Part shown: positions 21,308 through 32,626 of the stretch, in pieces
Layout: every line of letters starts with the position of its first letter
How positions within the stretch are numbered: the first letter of the stretch is position 1
Source of the DNA: Cercozoa sp. M6MM
Taxonomy: Eukaryota > Endomyxa: Ascetosporea
Assembly (NCBI GenBank): GCA_040357565.1
Contig: JBDODJ010000119.1
Direction: 5' to 3' (one strand)
DNA length: 34,724 nucleotides
Program-made: the position numbers and the translations under genes
The notes under the pieces: model-generated
What the model was told of the DNA's origin: nothing
The model's input: only the letters and a program-made list of their open reading frames with translations
Databases searched by the model: none

Positions 21308-23665
21308 ATGGCCGACAGCTTTGCCGGTGCTGGCGTGCAGCCTCTGGAATTGAACCCACGGATGACGCGATGGGATCGCTTCACAGCTTTAGGTTTAATG
21401 GGTCTCACCGGTCTCTGTGCCTACCAATGGTGGATCAAAGACACGCTCTTTCGATACCCTGTCATTCACTACCCAAAGTAAGCCACACCCACAACTTTCT
21501 CTTTCCGATTCCCTTTGCCTTCCCTTAATCGACTCGCAGCGGAATTGAGTTTGACTGGGAGGAGAAAGACCACTGGTATAAGTCGTTGATGAGCAAAAAT
21601 TTGACTCCAAAGCTGTACCGCCAACTGCGCTCGGTCGCCACCGAAGAAGCTGTCCCAACCATTTTCAATTTTCGTTCTGTATTTGAGTTTAATGTGCGCC
21701 TCAACCTGGAACAAACTCTGGTTTGTTGAGCAGGGAGTCTACGGCGGCTTTGTACACCGGCTCTATCGTCGAACTATTACATTTGATTGCAATTCATAGC
21801 TGTGCCGATGTTGTATATTTACTTATTCATACAGACGCTGGATAAAGCTATTCGGAGCGGCGTCGAGAACCCCGAAAGCAGCGTTGGAATCTATGCAGGA
21901 GATGAGGTACTGGCCACCGGGGTGTGAGTTAATCCTCGCTCGAGCACTCAGCTATTGAATCACAGGAGTCCTACGAAAGTTTTGCGCCTGTCTTTGACAA
22001 AATCATTGGTACACGTGGCAAAATTTTTCTTTCGCACCTAGGCATGCAACACCTGTAGAGGAATACCACAACGGTTACACGAAAGACCGCAAACACAAGA
22101 GCTCATTGAACCCTAAGGAAGTTGATCCCATCCCTGACCCAAAGAAGTTCGAACAATACATCGTAAGCACTCGAATGCGCGTCGCCCGCAACGTTCGAGG
22201 CCTCGCATTGTGTCCGGGTCAATCGCACCATCAGCGAAAGGAGCTCGAACACCTTGCATTCGACTGTTTTCAAGAACTGCCCAAAGAGTTAGCAGGACAC
22301 TACTGCAGCTTGGTACTTGAGTCTGACTTGCTCGAGATGAGTATAGCTGTCATCCAACAACGTTTTCAGGTGGACATTGATGACGCGACCCAACAGCGCC
22401 TCCTCAAAGAACACCTTCTGTTCAACAAGGACGACAAGTACTTACAGTCGGCAGGTACTTTTCACTTTACTCACTTTACCGCCTTTTTGATCGAATCCTG
22501 AAACTCTAAAACTAGGCGCGAATCGTGACTGGCCAAACGGAAGAGGCGTTTTCCACAACCACGACAAAAAGTTTTTGTGCTGGGTTGGAGAAGAGGTAAA
22601 TTATCATCCTCTCTGAAGCACTCAATTTACATGTCTCACGTATTTGAGGTATCGCAGGACCAACTTCGCATCATTTCAATGGAAAAGGGGTACTGTAGCT
22701 GTATGTATACAGTAACCTCCCTCGCCAATCGCCTAACATGTTCCTGAACCTCAGGGCCGACATTCATGGTGTTTTCTCGCGGCTGTGCAACGGCGTCCAG
22801 TCGATTGAAAACTCCGTCAAAAAGCGAGGCAAAGAGTTTATGTATGTCAAGTAAATTTATATGTGCAGGCAGCAATATCAAAATAAGCTCCTTTGTGTCT
22901 TTTAGGTACAACGACCATCTCGGCTACATCACCGGTAGTAGTCGTTTCCAATCTAACTTACAATTTACCTTGAGCAATTTCGGAATGTACCTGACGCAAC
23001 GCTAATATAGCTTGCCCAACCAACCTTGGAACCGGTACTTAAATACTAGTGCTAGCATTCGTTTTGGGTGAAGTGAAACCGTGAATTCGCAACCTTGTGT
23101 ATGCCTTATTTAGGTCTTCGTGCGAGCGGTGAGAGATTATGGAAGTGACCTTTCCATCGATTTACGAGTTCTTTTAAACGAACAGTGCTGATCAAGTTGC
23201 CAAAGCTGTCACGTCATGGTAATTTCAAGGAAGTTGTGGAAAAGCTCGGACTCCAGGCTCGTGGCCTGTACGGAGAGCACTCGGATCATGGCGAGGTGAT
23301 ACGTCAATCTTACCCTAACTGTTAGTAAAGTATAGCGTAAGACTTGCGATGATAGGGTGGTGTGTACGACATCTCAAATCGCTTCCGGCTTGGATACACT
23401 GAGACGGAACTCGTCAACCAACTCATTCGCGGCATCGACACACTGATTAAAATGGGTACTCCTCTTTAAACTACAGGGAGTGAGACTGATGGTTAGTACT
23501 CGCACGCCCACGCACATGCACTTCACAGAAGAGAGCGAGTCCACTCTCGCAGAAGAGCTGTATGAAATGGTAAGCCACAGTGCAGAATCACTCCATCAGG
23601 TACCGCAGATGCCTGTTCGAGAACTCTGCGAACTCGGGAGGCGGGGGGGGGGGGGGCTCACATGA
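21308..23665 (+). CDS. Phosphagen (creatine/arginine) kinase family, N-terminal membrane segment
   Basis: Reversibly moves phosphate between ATP and a guanidino compound. About twelve exons. Start ATG 21308 gives a leader, then a hydrophobic stretch FTALGLMGLTGLCAYQWW (about residues 25-42), not part of the usual fold. The family core follows: LDKAIRSGVENPESSVGIY, AGDE/ESYESFAPVFDKII, HNGYTKDRKHKSSLNP (creatine-kinase-like), STRMRVARNVRGL, NRDWPNGRGVFHNHDKKF, GEEDQLRIISMEKG, the active-site CPTNLGTGLRAS (CPTNLGT is the arginine-kinase form), and EGGVYDISNRFRLGYTE. A C-terminal tail beyond the fold (ESESTLAEELYEM) follows, and perhaps an exon reading into a G run that ends at TGA 23663-23665. 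Features are mixed between creatine and arginine kinases, so the substrate is open. The leader may anchor it in a membrane, for example mitochondrial. Confidence 0.88.
23643..23656 (+). repeat. Poly-G run (14 G)
   Basis: A homopolymer at the presumed 3' end of the kinase gene. Translated in the frame of the upstream exon it gives a short Gly tail, so the C-terminal sequence is sensitive to sequencing error here. Confidence 0.9.
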
Positions 23666-23894
23666 GAGGGGTCAGTACTCTGCAGATTCAATTTATGTAT
23701 GCACCATCAGGCGGTTTGATTCACGCAAACGATTTCGCCACGTGTTGCTGAATTCGCGTGACGCCCAAGCAATTGCTTGAAACAAGGAGAACGGTTTGTT
23801 CGCTGGGAACTTACGGTGCAATCTGTCATCCGACCTTAATGTCCCTCTAAAAGAAAAAATGTTGTTAGTTGAAACTGTTCACCAATAAGTTTAG

Positions 23895-24622
23895 ATGCAC
23901 TGGCGGCAGGCCACAGGGCCCTGGAATCGGGTTGCATGCTTTGCGAAAGTGAGGCAACTTTTGTAGTTTAGATTCCTTTTTGCTCCATCCCACGCAAAGA
24001 AAGCGTTGGGGAGAGTACCAAGATGACGTGCAGAAGCGCAGGATTGACTAACGACGGATTTTTGAGATTGGCTAACTTACTGTCGCACCCACAAGTCGAT
24101 TTTACTGTCGTGCAGGCCTGTGACAGCCAACTCCTGCCACGGGCAGGCAGTGCAGACCGCCAACACCAATTGGGTACCGCCAGGCTTGGCGACAGGACGA
24201 ATGCACAGTGTCAGAGGAGTTTTCAATCCGATACTGAGCCATTACGGTGCGGTACAATGCCAGAGGATTTTCAGAAACAAAAAATCTGTCCGATCTTCTC
24301 TTTGCGTTGAACAAAACCAAAATTACACCATCGACGAGACTTGGCGTTTCGTACCAGTCCTGTTTAGCTACCGCTTGTTATCAATGTCGATATCGCCGTT
24401 CAGGTTCACGTTTTCCCACACACCTGTACAAAAGAACTGATACAAACATACTTTGATTTCAACAACAAGAACAACGGACGCATGTTGCGCTGGCCACCGA
24501 ACACCGAACTACAGGGAATACGCATGAACACAAAGTTGTCTGACGCAATCGAAACTTTAAAATGCGAAATACAGGTCCTCGTATTGAGCTTGCGGCTCAA
24601 AGCCGAAAACCTTCGACTGTGA
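23895..24622 (+). CDS. Probable exons of an unidentified plus-strand gene
   Basis: I do not recognise this product. The best exon is about 24360-24622: after a TTTAG acceptor it reads VINVDIAVQVHVFPHTCTKE, then QTYFDFNNKNNGRMLRWPP and KLSDAIETLKCEIQVL, ending KAENLRL at TGA 24620-24622. Upstream candidate pieces include MHWRQATGPWNRVACFAK (ATG 23895), GLTNDGFLRLANLLSHPQVD (about 24023-24115) and TNWVPPGLATGRMHSVRGVF (about 24148-24230), but I could not join them with confidence. The last ~66 nt overlap, antisense, the final exon of the minus-strand gene that follows. Either the two genes overlap tail to tail, or this C-terminal frame is wrong. Confidence 0.35.
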
Positions 24623-25168
24623 TTCGATGAAGTTACAGCACGGCATCGCCATCACAGCCACTGCGAGCACACTCACACATGCGATCAATTCCCCCCAAGA
24701 AGAAGAGTCAAGAAAAATCGAACCTGCGCGTTTCTCGAGCGGAATTTCCTCGCGCCAGCGCTGAAACCAAAAGATGGCACTCGACAAAATAGCTAACGGG
24801 GAAAGTGTCTGTACCACACGGTGCTTCAGCACTTCATCCAAATCTACGTGCGCATGGAGCCTGCACGCGACGTTCAGAATAACTTATTCATACATCAATA
24901 CAGTTCATATATAGTTGATACTGAAGGAGAGTTACGCGACGAAAACAACGGTGCCCTCGCAGTCCTCGACAACCATGTCTTCCATCTGCACAGTGTCACA
25001 CGTAAATGGGCCCATGTATTTCCTTTTTCGAAAGCACAGCATTATTCTACCTTGCACCTGCGCACTTCGAGTCGTCGCACTGCGCCGTTGCTCCAGCGCG
25101 GATCTTGGCGCATTTGACTGCAGCAGTCACAACAGCAAACATACGCCTCTCTCTCTCTCTCTCTCCCT

Positions 25169-25213
<45 letters not shown>

Positions 25214-26111
25214 CCCCGTGCAAAGTAATCAAGCGACATGAAGGCAGCTGTACGGGTCGACCGAAATGATGCGCCACTTGGTCCGGAAAGCGAAGAGCGC
25301 ACCCTGTCAGTATCAATGCAGTGTTCAATGCAGTGTTGAGATGCGTTGCAACGAATCAGTCTGGGGAAAGTACGCAGCGAGGAGTCGAACCGTCGCCGAC
25401 AACGACACACGTGACCTCTGCACATGCGCATGACTTGCACCCAGCACAAACGCACACAGATCCACAAGGCTCAGCGAGAGTACTCGGGTCGTTAAAGTTG
25501 ACAACTTTCTTTCGCAACTGAAAGCGCGCCGCCTTGAATGCAGCCACACTCTCACTGATCTGTGCACAGTGAGCTTTCGTCATTCACAAGAACACACAGA
25601 CACACAGACACACAGACACACAGACACACACACACAGACACACACACACACAGACACACAGAGTGTTGTAAGCAAGTACCTCCTTGGCGTCCGGGAACAC
25701 GCCGAGCAGCAGCAGATCCGGCGCGCACTTCATCTGCGACAAACGAAAAGTCACAAACACAAAAGGAACCCACTGTCGGTACCTGCACAAAGTCGTCGAG
25801 ATGGCGCACCTTCAGCTTGCGCGGTTCAGCCTCGTCGTTGCCCTGCTCAAAATGAAGTACAAGACTGCTTCGAAACAGCACACACACACACAAGTACCTG
25901 TCTGTCCGAAATGAAGGGCGGCATCAGCTGCTTCACATGGCCTCCTCCACGCGAACTGTCACGCAGGTACTAAGGACAGCTCATACCCAGTACCGTACTA
26001 TTCCATCAATCTTCGATACTGATGGTGATGTACCCATGCGATCAGTGCGCTAAAAACAGCACCGCCAGCGAAGCCAGCCGTCACAAGCAATGCGGTCGGT
26101 TGTTTAGACAT
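24557..26111 (-). CDS. Membrane-anchored protein with methyltransferase-like (Rossmann) core
   Basis: About ten exons. Start ATG 26111 gives an N-terminal hydrophobic anchor, TALLVTAGFAGGAVFSALIA. Then come HVKQLMPPFISDR, LKVRHLDDFVQ, CAPDLLLLGVFPDAKE and ESVAAFKAARFQLRKKVVNF. Joining three exons across short introns (about 25500 to 25220) gives CVVVGDGSTPRCGALFAF then RTKWRIISVDPYSC: a glycine-containing loop followed one helix later by a strand ending in an acidic residue, as in SAM-dependent methyltransferases. Next are MEDMVVEDCEGTVVFVALHA, HVDLDEVLKHRVRW and AVAVMAMPCCNFIESQSK, the 'PCC' step being seen in some methyltransferase-like proteins. The end is AQYEDLYFAF, TAA at 24557-24559. 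The core order is clear; calling it a methyltransferase is inference and no substrate can be given. Confidence 0.65.
25146..25212 (-). repeat. (CT/AG)n microsatellite in intron
   Basis: CT run on the plus strand, AG on the sense strand of the minus gene, between the WRIISVDP exon and the next exon. Confidence 0.9.
25590..25668 (-). repeat. (CACAGA)n microsatellite in intron
   Basis: CACAGACA repeats on the plus strand, within the intron between the DLLLLGVFPDAKE and ISESVAAF exons of the minus gene. Confidence 0.9.
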
Positions 26112-26297
26112 GCTGACACACGTTAAATGCTGTTCAAAGCCTCTATTTTTCGATTCATACTTGATTGTAGCCAGCAGTCAAGAGAACTGCAGTGTTTTGA
26201 CTGTTTAGGCGGTGCTTACTAGTGTGCTGTATTGATCGGACAAGACCTGGTTGTTGGAGCGTCTGATTGTACTCGGAAAAGTGGAGAAAAAGAAGAA

Positions 26298-27256
26298 ATG
26301 TCAGAGAAACCGGAGCTGATCCTCGGCTCGAGCAGTATTTTTCGGCAGCGCTTCATGTACACCCCGAGTCTACCAAGGATGCAGTGACTTGGAGCAGTGT
26401 GAGAGATCAGTGCACACTGCAGGAAGGACTGGGGCCTGCCGCACACGATCGCAACGGCAGACATCGACGAGTATAGCATTGTGGGGTTTCTGTGCTTCTC
26501 GTAGGGGGGGGGGGGGGGGGGTAAGAGTCAAGTAAGTGATGGAGACTGAGCAGGTGCCGCACGGTGTGTCTCTGGAGAAACGTGCGCGATGTGACCCGCA
26601 CTCGTTGACGACGGCCATCGCATGCGCCAAGGCCGATGCCATTATGCAGAAGCTGTCCTCTGAGTAACTTATACTCGTATCCCTCTCCTTACCCCTTGTA
26701 CCCGCCTTTTACCCCGACCCTAGAGGCCAAGGCGTGCCGAGAAACGCGCTGCTGATCTGCTCGGACCAGGTGTCGGTGTACAAGGGCGAGATTCGCGAGA
26801 AGCCCTCCTCGGAACAGCAGTGTCGCCAGTAGCTTGTCTCACTGTGCATGTACCTATATGTCCAATGTGTGTGTGTTTGCAGGTGGCTACACGAGTACTC
26901 GGAAGCCCCAGTGTACGCCGTTACGGCCATTGTCGTCGTCGACCTGCGCACGGGCCAGCGATGTACCGTGTTGCCTCCTATCCTATGTTACCTTTGACCC
27001 CCCCCGGTTGACAGTTGTCGAGACTGGTGTGGGTGAGGAGTTGTTCCGGCCCTTCACGGAGCAGGCGCTGTCGCAACTGTTCGAACAGGGCGAGGTGCTG
27101 CTGTGCGCCGGCGGTTTCATCAACAACGAGATCTCGGCGCCCTTCGTCGAGCGACGCTTGCCCGAGCTGTCCTACCTGGTCGGCTTCCCGCGCGCCGTGC
27201 TCACCTCGCTGCTGACGCGCGCCGGCTACCAGACGCCGCAGTGCCAGGACAACTGA
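26298..27256 (+). CDS. Maf-type nucleoside triphosphate pyrophosphatase
   Basis: Maf/HAM1-type 'house-cleaning' enzymes hydrolyse non-canonical or specific NTPs to NMP and PPi. Six exons. Start ATG 26298 reads MSEKPELILGSSSIFRQRFM, the Maf N-terminal strand and Ser-rich loop. Next is KDWGLPHTIATADIDE, whose DIDE is a family hallmark, then LTTAIACAKADAIMQKL, and LLICSDQVSVYKGEIREKPS, where the Asp of SDQ matches the catalytic base of 'aDQvv'. Then come PVYAVTAIVVVDLRTGQR, ELFRPFTEQALSQLFEQGE, GGFINNE and LSYLVGFPRAVLTSLL, matching the 'G.p...l..ll' end, with TGA at 27254-27256. Predicted length is about 215-220 residues, normal for Maf. One intron carries an 18-G run (26504-26521). A stand-alone enzyme; no fused methyltransferase domain is seen. 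Confidence 0.88.
26504..26521 (+). repeat. Poly-G run (18 G) in Maf intron
   Basis: The homopolymer lies between the exon ending TADIDEYSI and the exon starting VPHGVSL. It is the one G-rich (not C-rich) sense-strand intron noted in the window. Confidence 0.85.
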
Positions 27257-27457
27257 ACTGAAATGAGCTGCGTATGCCCCCGGTTGGCCCGACGTTTTTG
27301 AAACTGCCTGCCGTAATTATTTACCCTCGGGTTGTTTTTTAGTTGTGACGATCGGAATTAGCCCGTACAGAAAAAAAAGTACTGCGACTACACGTTGGCT
27401 TTTTTTCTTTTCTGCGGAAACCGAACGAAAAAGCAAAAACCAAAAACTCGTGTCGAC

Positions 27458-27462
27458 AAAAA
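27458..27462 (-). terminator. Pol III terminator of tRNA gene
   Basis: TTTTT on the minus strand, two bases after the discriminator base. Confidence 0.75.
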
Positions 27463-27463
27463 G

Positions 27464-27617
27464 TGTTGTCGCCCGGACTCGAACCGGGATCCACTCGCAC
27501 TACCCACGGGCTTAATGGCGGCTCTAGAACGAGCAGCCTCCAGTTTCGTAGAAGAAATTTGATGTTCGATGGAGCCCCGAAGGGCAGATGAGCGCTCTAC
27601 CATTGAGCTACGACAAC
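27464..27617 (-). tRNA. tRNA gene with ~82-nt intron, probably Gly(GCC)
   Basis: Minus strand. The 5' acceptor arm GTTGTCG (27617-27611) pairs with CGACAAC (27471-27465), with A as discriminator (27464). The D arm is TAGCTCAATGGTAGAGCG and the T arm CCCGGTTCGAGTCCGGG; these also supply the A and B boxes. Between them the anticodon stem is split: CTCAT on the 5' side, GCGAG on the 3' side (one A-C mismatch, one T-G pair). Exons of 36 nt each give a 72-nt tRNA, leaving an intron of about 82 nt at the canonical place. The loop reads CTGCCC, so the anticodon is GCC (Gly) if aligned correctly. The anticodon pairs with the intron's GGC through a TTCG loop. A T5 Pol III terminator follows. The mismatch leaves open a pseudogene or another splice point. 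Confidence 0.7.
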
Positions 27618-27893
27618 AATACATCTAGGTTGCGGGTGGTGTTGTTGCACCTGGAATGCAAAGTTTGCATTCTGGAGATATCATGGGTTAGGTCAGTTCC
27701 GCAGGTACTAGCCCATGCGAGCGGGAGGGGCATGTCGCTAGACAGTTTGCTGTCCAGTGCTATCTATGCTTGCACCAGTCTATGCTTAAGCATAGGGCAT
27801 CCAACTCCCTTTTCACAGGCAAGGTTGGTATATCGTATTACTTTCCATCGGTGTAGAATTAATTGGAGCTAGGCGCAAGCTTTCGCAAGGCAG

Positions 27894-29789
27894 TTAAAGC
27901 TCCCAGTTGCGGCGGCACTTGCGCGTCTTGTCGCTGCCGACGGCCGGCTCGATGGCGTCCAGCACTGCCTTAACTTCTGCAACAAGGGAGGCGGGTATAT
28001 GGATAGATAGATGGATAGATAGATAGATAGATATCGCTAGATAGGCGAGCAAGAGACAGAGGATGGACAGAAAGACAGATGGATAGACAGAAAGACAGAT
28101 AGAGAGAGGAGCACCCTGCAAGACAGGCTCGTCGAGACAGAGTCGCAGCATGCCAAAGTGCGTGAGACGCGAGATGTGCCACAGCAGGCCGAGACACTTG
28201 GCCGGTGCTTGCTCGGTCGGCACGAAGCTGTCGTTGTTGTGACTCTTGTCCGGGCCGAGGCACAGGAAGCCGTCGGTGTTGTCGAAGCGGCGGCGCAGGA
28301 GCGACACGAGGCGGCCGAGCTGCGCGGCGTCGAACCAGTGACTGGAGAGCCAGGCGGCCAGGCGGCGCGACGGCACGGCCAGCACCAGGCGCAGCAGCAC
28401 GCGCGCCGACCGCGACGCGAACACGCGCATCAGATCGAAACCACTGCGCACCTCCATCGGCTCCACCGCCTTCTCCGACTCTTCTGCAAAGCTTCCGCTC
28501 TTCTCCGACTCTTCTGCAAAACTTCCGCTCTTCTCCGACTCTTCTGCAACAGTGCCGCTCGCTTGCGTCACCACTGCGGCGATCTCGTCGCTTTCAGCCA
28601 CGGTTTCGCTGGTGCGATCGACGGCGTGATCAACCGTTTCGCTGATGTGATCGGATAGATCCACGGTGCGATCGGAGGAGGCCATCGCCGAGTCGATCAC
28701 GGTGATAGGAATCGCTCGGAAATCGTCGTCGGCCTCGTCCAGCACCTGCAGCGGCACGGCGCGCCACTCTGCTCGGACAGTTCGTGTGCGTATGCATGTG
28801 TGTGTGTGTAAGTGCAAGTATATAGACATGTAATTATATATCTACGAATGTGTGTGTGCATGTGTGCGTGCGTGTGTGTGCGTATGTATGTGTGTGTATG
28901 TGTGTGTGTATGTGTGTGTATATGTATATGTATATATCTACGAATGTGTGTGTGTGTATGCGTGTGTGCAAGTATATCAATATATATATATATCTATCTA
29001 TATATATGTATATGTATATATCCATGAATGTGTGTGTGTGCATGTATATTTATGTATACAATATATATTATATACATATATATATCCATGAATGTGTGTG
29101 TGTGTGTGTGTGTGTGCATGTATATTTATGTATATAATATATATTATATACATATATATATACATATATATATGTGTGTGTGCGTGTGTGTGTGCATGTA
29201 TATTTATGTATATAATAAATATTATATACATATATATATATATATATATGTGTGTGTGCGTGTGTGTGTGTGTGTGTACCGGAATGTTCGGTGCCAAAGT
29301 GTCGCCGCAACTTCTGTCGCACGCGGCTTCCGGCGGATTTCGCTTTCGCTTTTTTCGCCTTTTTCTGTGTTGTTTGCGTTTTCGCATCGTGCGGATTCTC
29401 ACATCGTTGGATGCCCTTCTGCAGGCAAGAAAACACACACACAAATACACACGGATAGTTCAGTCGAGTGAGTTGAGGAACAGTTGCACCAGTGCGAGTT
29501 GCGACAAGGAACTAGTGTCGCCAATCACTGTTTGCGAATGCAGTATCAGAAACAACATGAAAGAAAACACAAGTGCACACCTTTGCACAATCTAATCGCT
29601 TCCTTGAATGATGCAATGGCCTGTTTATGCTGCTTGCTGAAGAATACAAACGTAGACACAACAGTCATTGTTACAGCTATGCTTGTACAGTTTCTCAAAG
29701 GCAGTGCCACGTCGAAGGTTCACTTTAGCGTCCAGTCGCGTCACTGCGTGTGTGCTTGTGTGTGTGTGTTTTTGTGTGACTTGTACGTG

Positions 29790-29838
<49 letters not shown>

Positions 29839-29848
29839 NNNNNNNNNN

Positions 29849-29903
<55 letters not shown>

Positions 29904-30734
29904 ACCGGCAGAACAGTCGAGAGCGAGACACGCATCGCAGTCGGCGATCGCTTGCTGCAGCCGCTGGCGCTGAAAATGCGCCGCCGCACGATTCGAAAAC
30001 AGCGTTTTCAACAGCTGCGTCTGCGGAAGAAACCAATCGGAGAATCCAAGTCGCAAAAACTGTTAAAACTCACGTCGTGTGACTCGTCAGTCGAAGCAGT
30101 CGACAGGTTCAAAGCTGACGTGTATACCGAGACTGCTTCGTCGTACATTCTGCACAACGGTACAACGACAGCTGTAAAGACAACACAGGAGGGAGAAACG
30201 AACGAGTTAAAGCCTACTTCCGGCCGAACAGTGCGTTGCCTTGTTCCTTCAGTTGCTGCACCTCGTTCTTCCGCACCTGTTGAAACAACCGTCAGTTTCA
30301 CTGAACAAAACACTATTTTGGGAAGAAAGCACGTGTTGCGACAACTCAGGCGTGACGGCTTGCGCATCTTTTAGACCCGACGTGTCCACGATGCTGTCGC
30401 TTTTGGGAGCCTATAAATAAGCATGGACATTGAAACACCGAAGAAAGAAGAAGTGAAAGCTCGCGTTGCTTCAAACGAAAAGAATGAAACCTGCGATGTC
30501 AGCGTTATTTGCGCCGAGTTTCGAATCGGAAAGTCTTTGCTTTTCGTGCTCTGCGCTTTCTTCGCTTTGTTCCTCGCTGCAGCACATCAGCACTCACAGC
30601 AACACACACTCAGGGGAGTCTGAGGAGTCAAACTCACCTGCACTGTTGGAGAAGGAGTTTATGTCGTCACAAAAGCTACGCATGGCCGTTGCGTTCTCTC
30701 GCAACTGTCGTTGCAGCATCTGCATGCCCGACAT
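27894..30734 (-). CDS. RPAP3: RPAP3-like R2TP co-chaperone
   Basis: RPAP3 links Hsp90/Hsp70 to the RUVBL ATPases to assemble RNA polymerase II, snoRNPs and PIKKs; its relative SPAG1 serves axonemal dynein. Start ATG 30734: MQMLQRQLRENATAMRSF matches the N-terminal helix of RPAP3. After a Lys-rich exon comes one TPR unit spread over four exons: VQQLKEQGNALFGRK, MYDEAVSVYTSALNL, TLFSNRAAAHFQRQRLQQAI and KVNLRRGTAFEKLYKHS/KQHKQAIASFKEAIRL. Then a Lys-rich exon (about 29280-29420), an acidic exon with a repeated EESEKSGSFA unit, and the RPAP3 C-terminal domain (FDLMRVFASRSARVLLRLVL, LGLLWHISRLTHFGMLRLCL). It ends RKCRRNWEL at TTA/TAA 27894. Only one TPR block is visible where animal RPAP3 has two. 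Introns hold long AG, TG/TA and GATA repeats. SPAG1 is the alternative name. Confidence 0.82.
28005..28115 (-). repeat. (GATA)/(GACA) microsatellite in RPAP3 intron
   Basis: GATAGATG and GACAGAAAGACAGAT units on the plus strand, between the last two coding exons of RPAP3. Confidence 0.88.
28462..28552 (-). repeat. 30-bp coding minisatellite, RPAP3 acidic region
   Basis: Three copies of a 30-bp unit encode EESEKSGSFA (the last partly diverged). The unit is in frame, so copy-number change would lengthen the acidic linker without a frameshift. Confidence 0.9.
28795..29278 (-). repeat. TG/TA satellite-like block in RPAP3 intron
   Basis: Simple TG and TA runs, with a higher-order unit of about 65-75 bp from 29020 on. 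A TG run, then CATGTATATTTATGTATA, then a TA-rich palindrome recurs about four times with small changes. Confidence 0.9.
29791..29899 (-). repeat. (AG)n microsatellite with assembly gap in RPAP3 intron
   Basis: A pure AG run on both sides of ten N (29839-29848). The gap has the same fixed size as the one in the GATA intron. Confidence 0.95.
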
Positions 30735-30971
30735 GGTGCCTGCCCCAAAGCAAACATCCACAAACACAAACACACGAAAGACAGATCGGCAACGCACAGA
30801 GCTTGCAAGTCTGGTCCGTGAGACCAAATAGCAATCACAGTCCGCTAAAGCGAGTCACGCCTCCTCTAAGAGTGCGGGGGACTTCAATTCTCTCGCCAAG
30901 TGGTCGGACGAATACCGAAAAACAATAAACCCAGATCTGTAGGGCACAACGCGTCACAGCTAATCTCAGCA

Positions 30972-32463
<1,492 letters not shown>

Positions 32464-32523
32464 AGACCTTGAGATTTAAACTATTCGCGCTCCTTTTCAT
32501 TCGCTTAACCCTCATTCCTAAAC

Positions 32524-32529
32524 AATAAA
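32524..32529 (+). promoter_or_regulatory. Candidate polyadenylation signal of NDUFV2
   Basis: AATAAA 61 nt after the stop codon. It lies just before the shared 3'-flank element, so that element may be outside the mature mRNA. Confidence 0.4.
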
Positions 32530-32544
32530 ACGGGAAACACCCTT

Positions 32545-32626
32545 ATCCTGCTACAGAATGCGGGATGAATCCAGGCAGACCAGTTAGTCTTCTATCTTGG
32601 AAGCAAAGAGAAAGATTAAGAGTTTG
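32545..32626 (+). repeat. Dispersed 3'-flank element, copy 2 (after NDUFV2)
   Basis: The same element and orientation as 12831-12915: CGGGATGAATCCAGGCAGAC, then CTTGGAAGCAAAGAGAAAG, then TTAAGAGTTTG. The copies differ by scattered substitutions and a few indels. AGAC/GTCT here can form only a 4-bp stem. Confidence 0.7.

Noticed and set aside
27388-27624. 78-codon minus-strand frame (MVERSSALRGS...FESGRQH)
   Set aside because: It is the translation of the tRNA gene itself; the FESG.R pattern is the usual artefact of a T arm.
29484-30374. 296-codon plus-strand open frame containing an (RE)n run
   Set aside because: It is antisense to the RPAP3 TPR exons and passes through the AG microsatellite and assembly gap.
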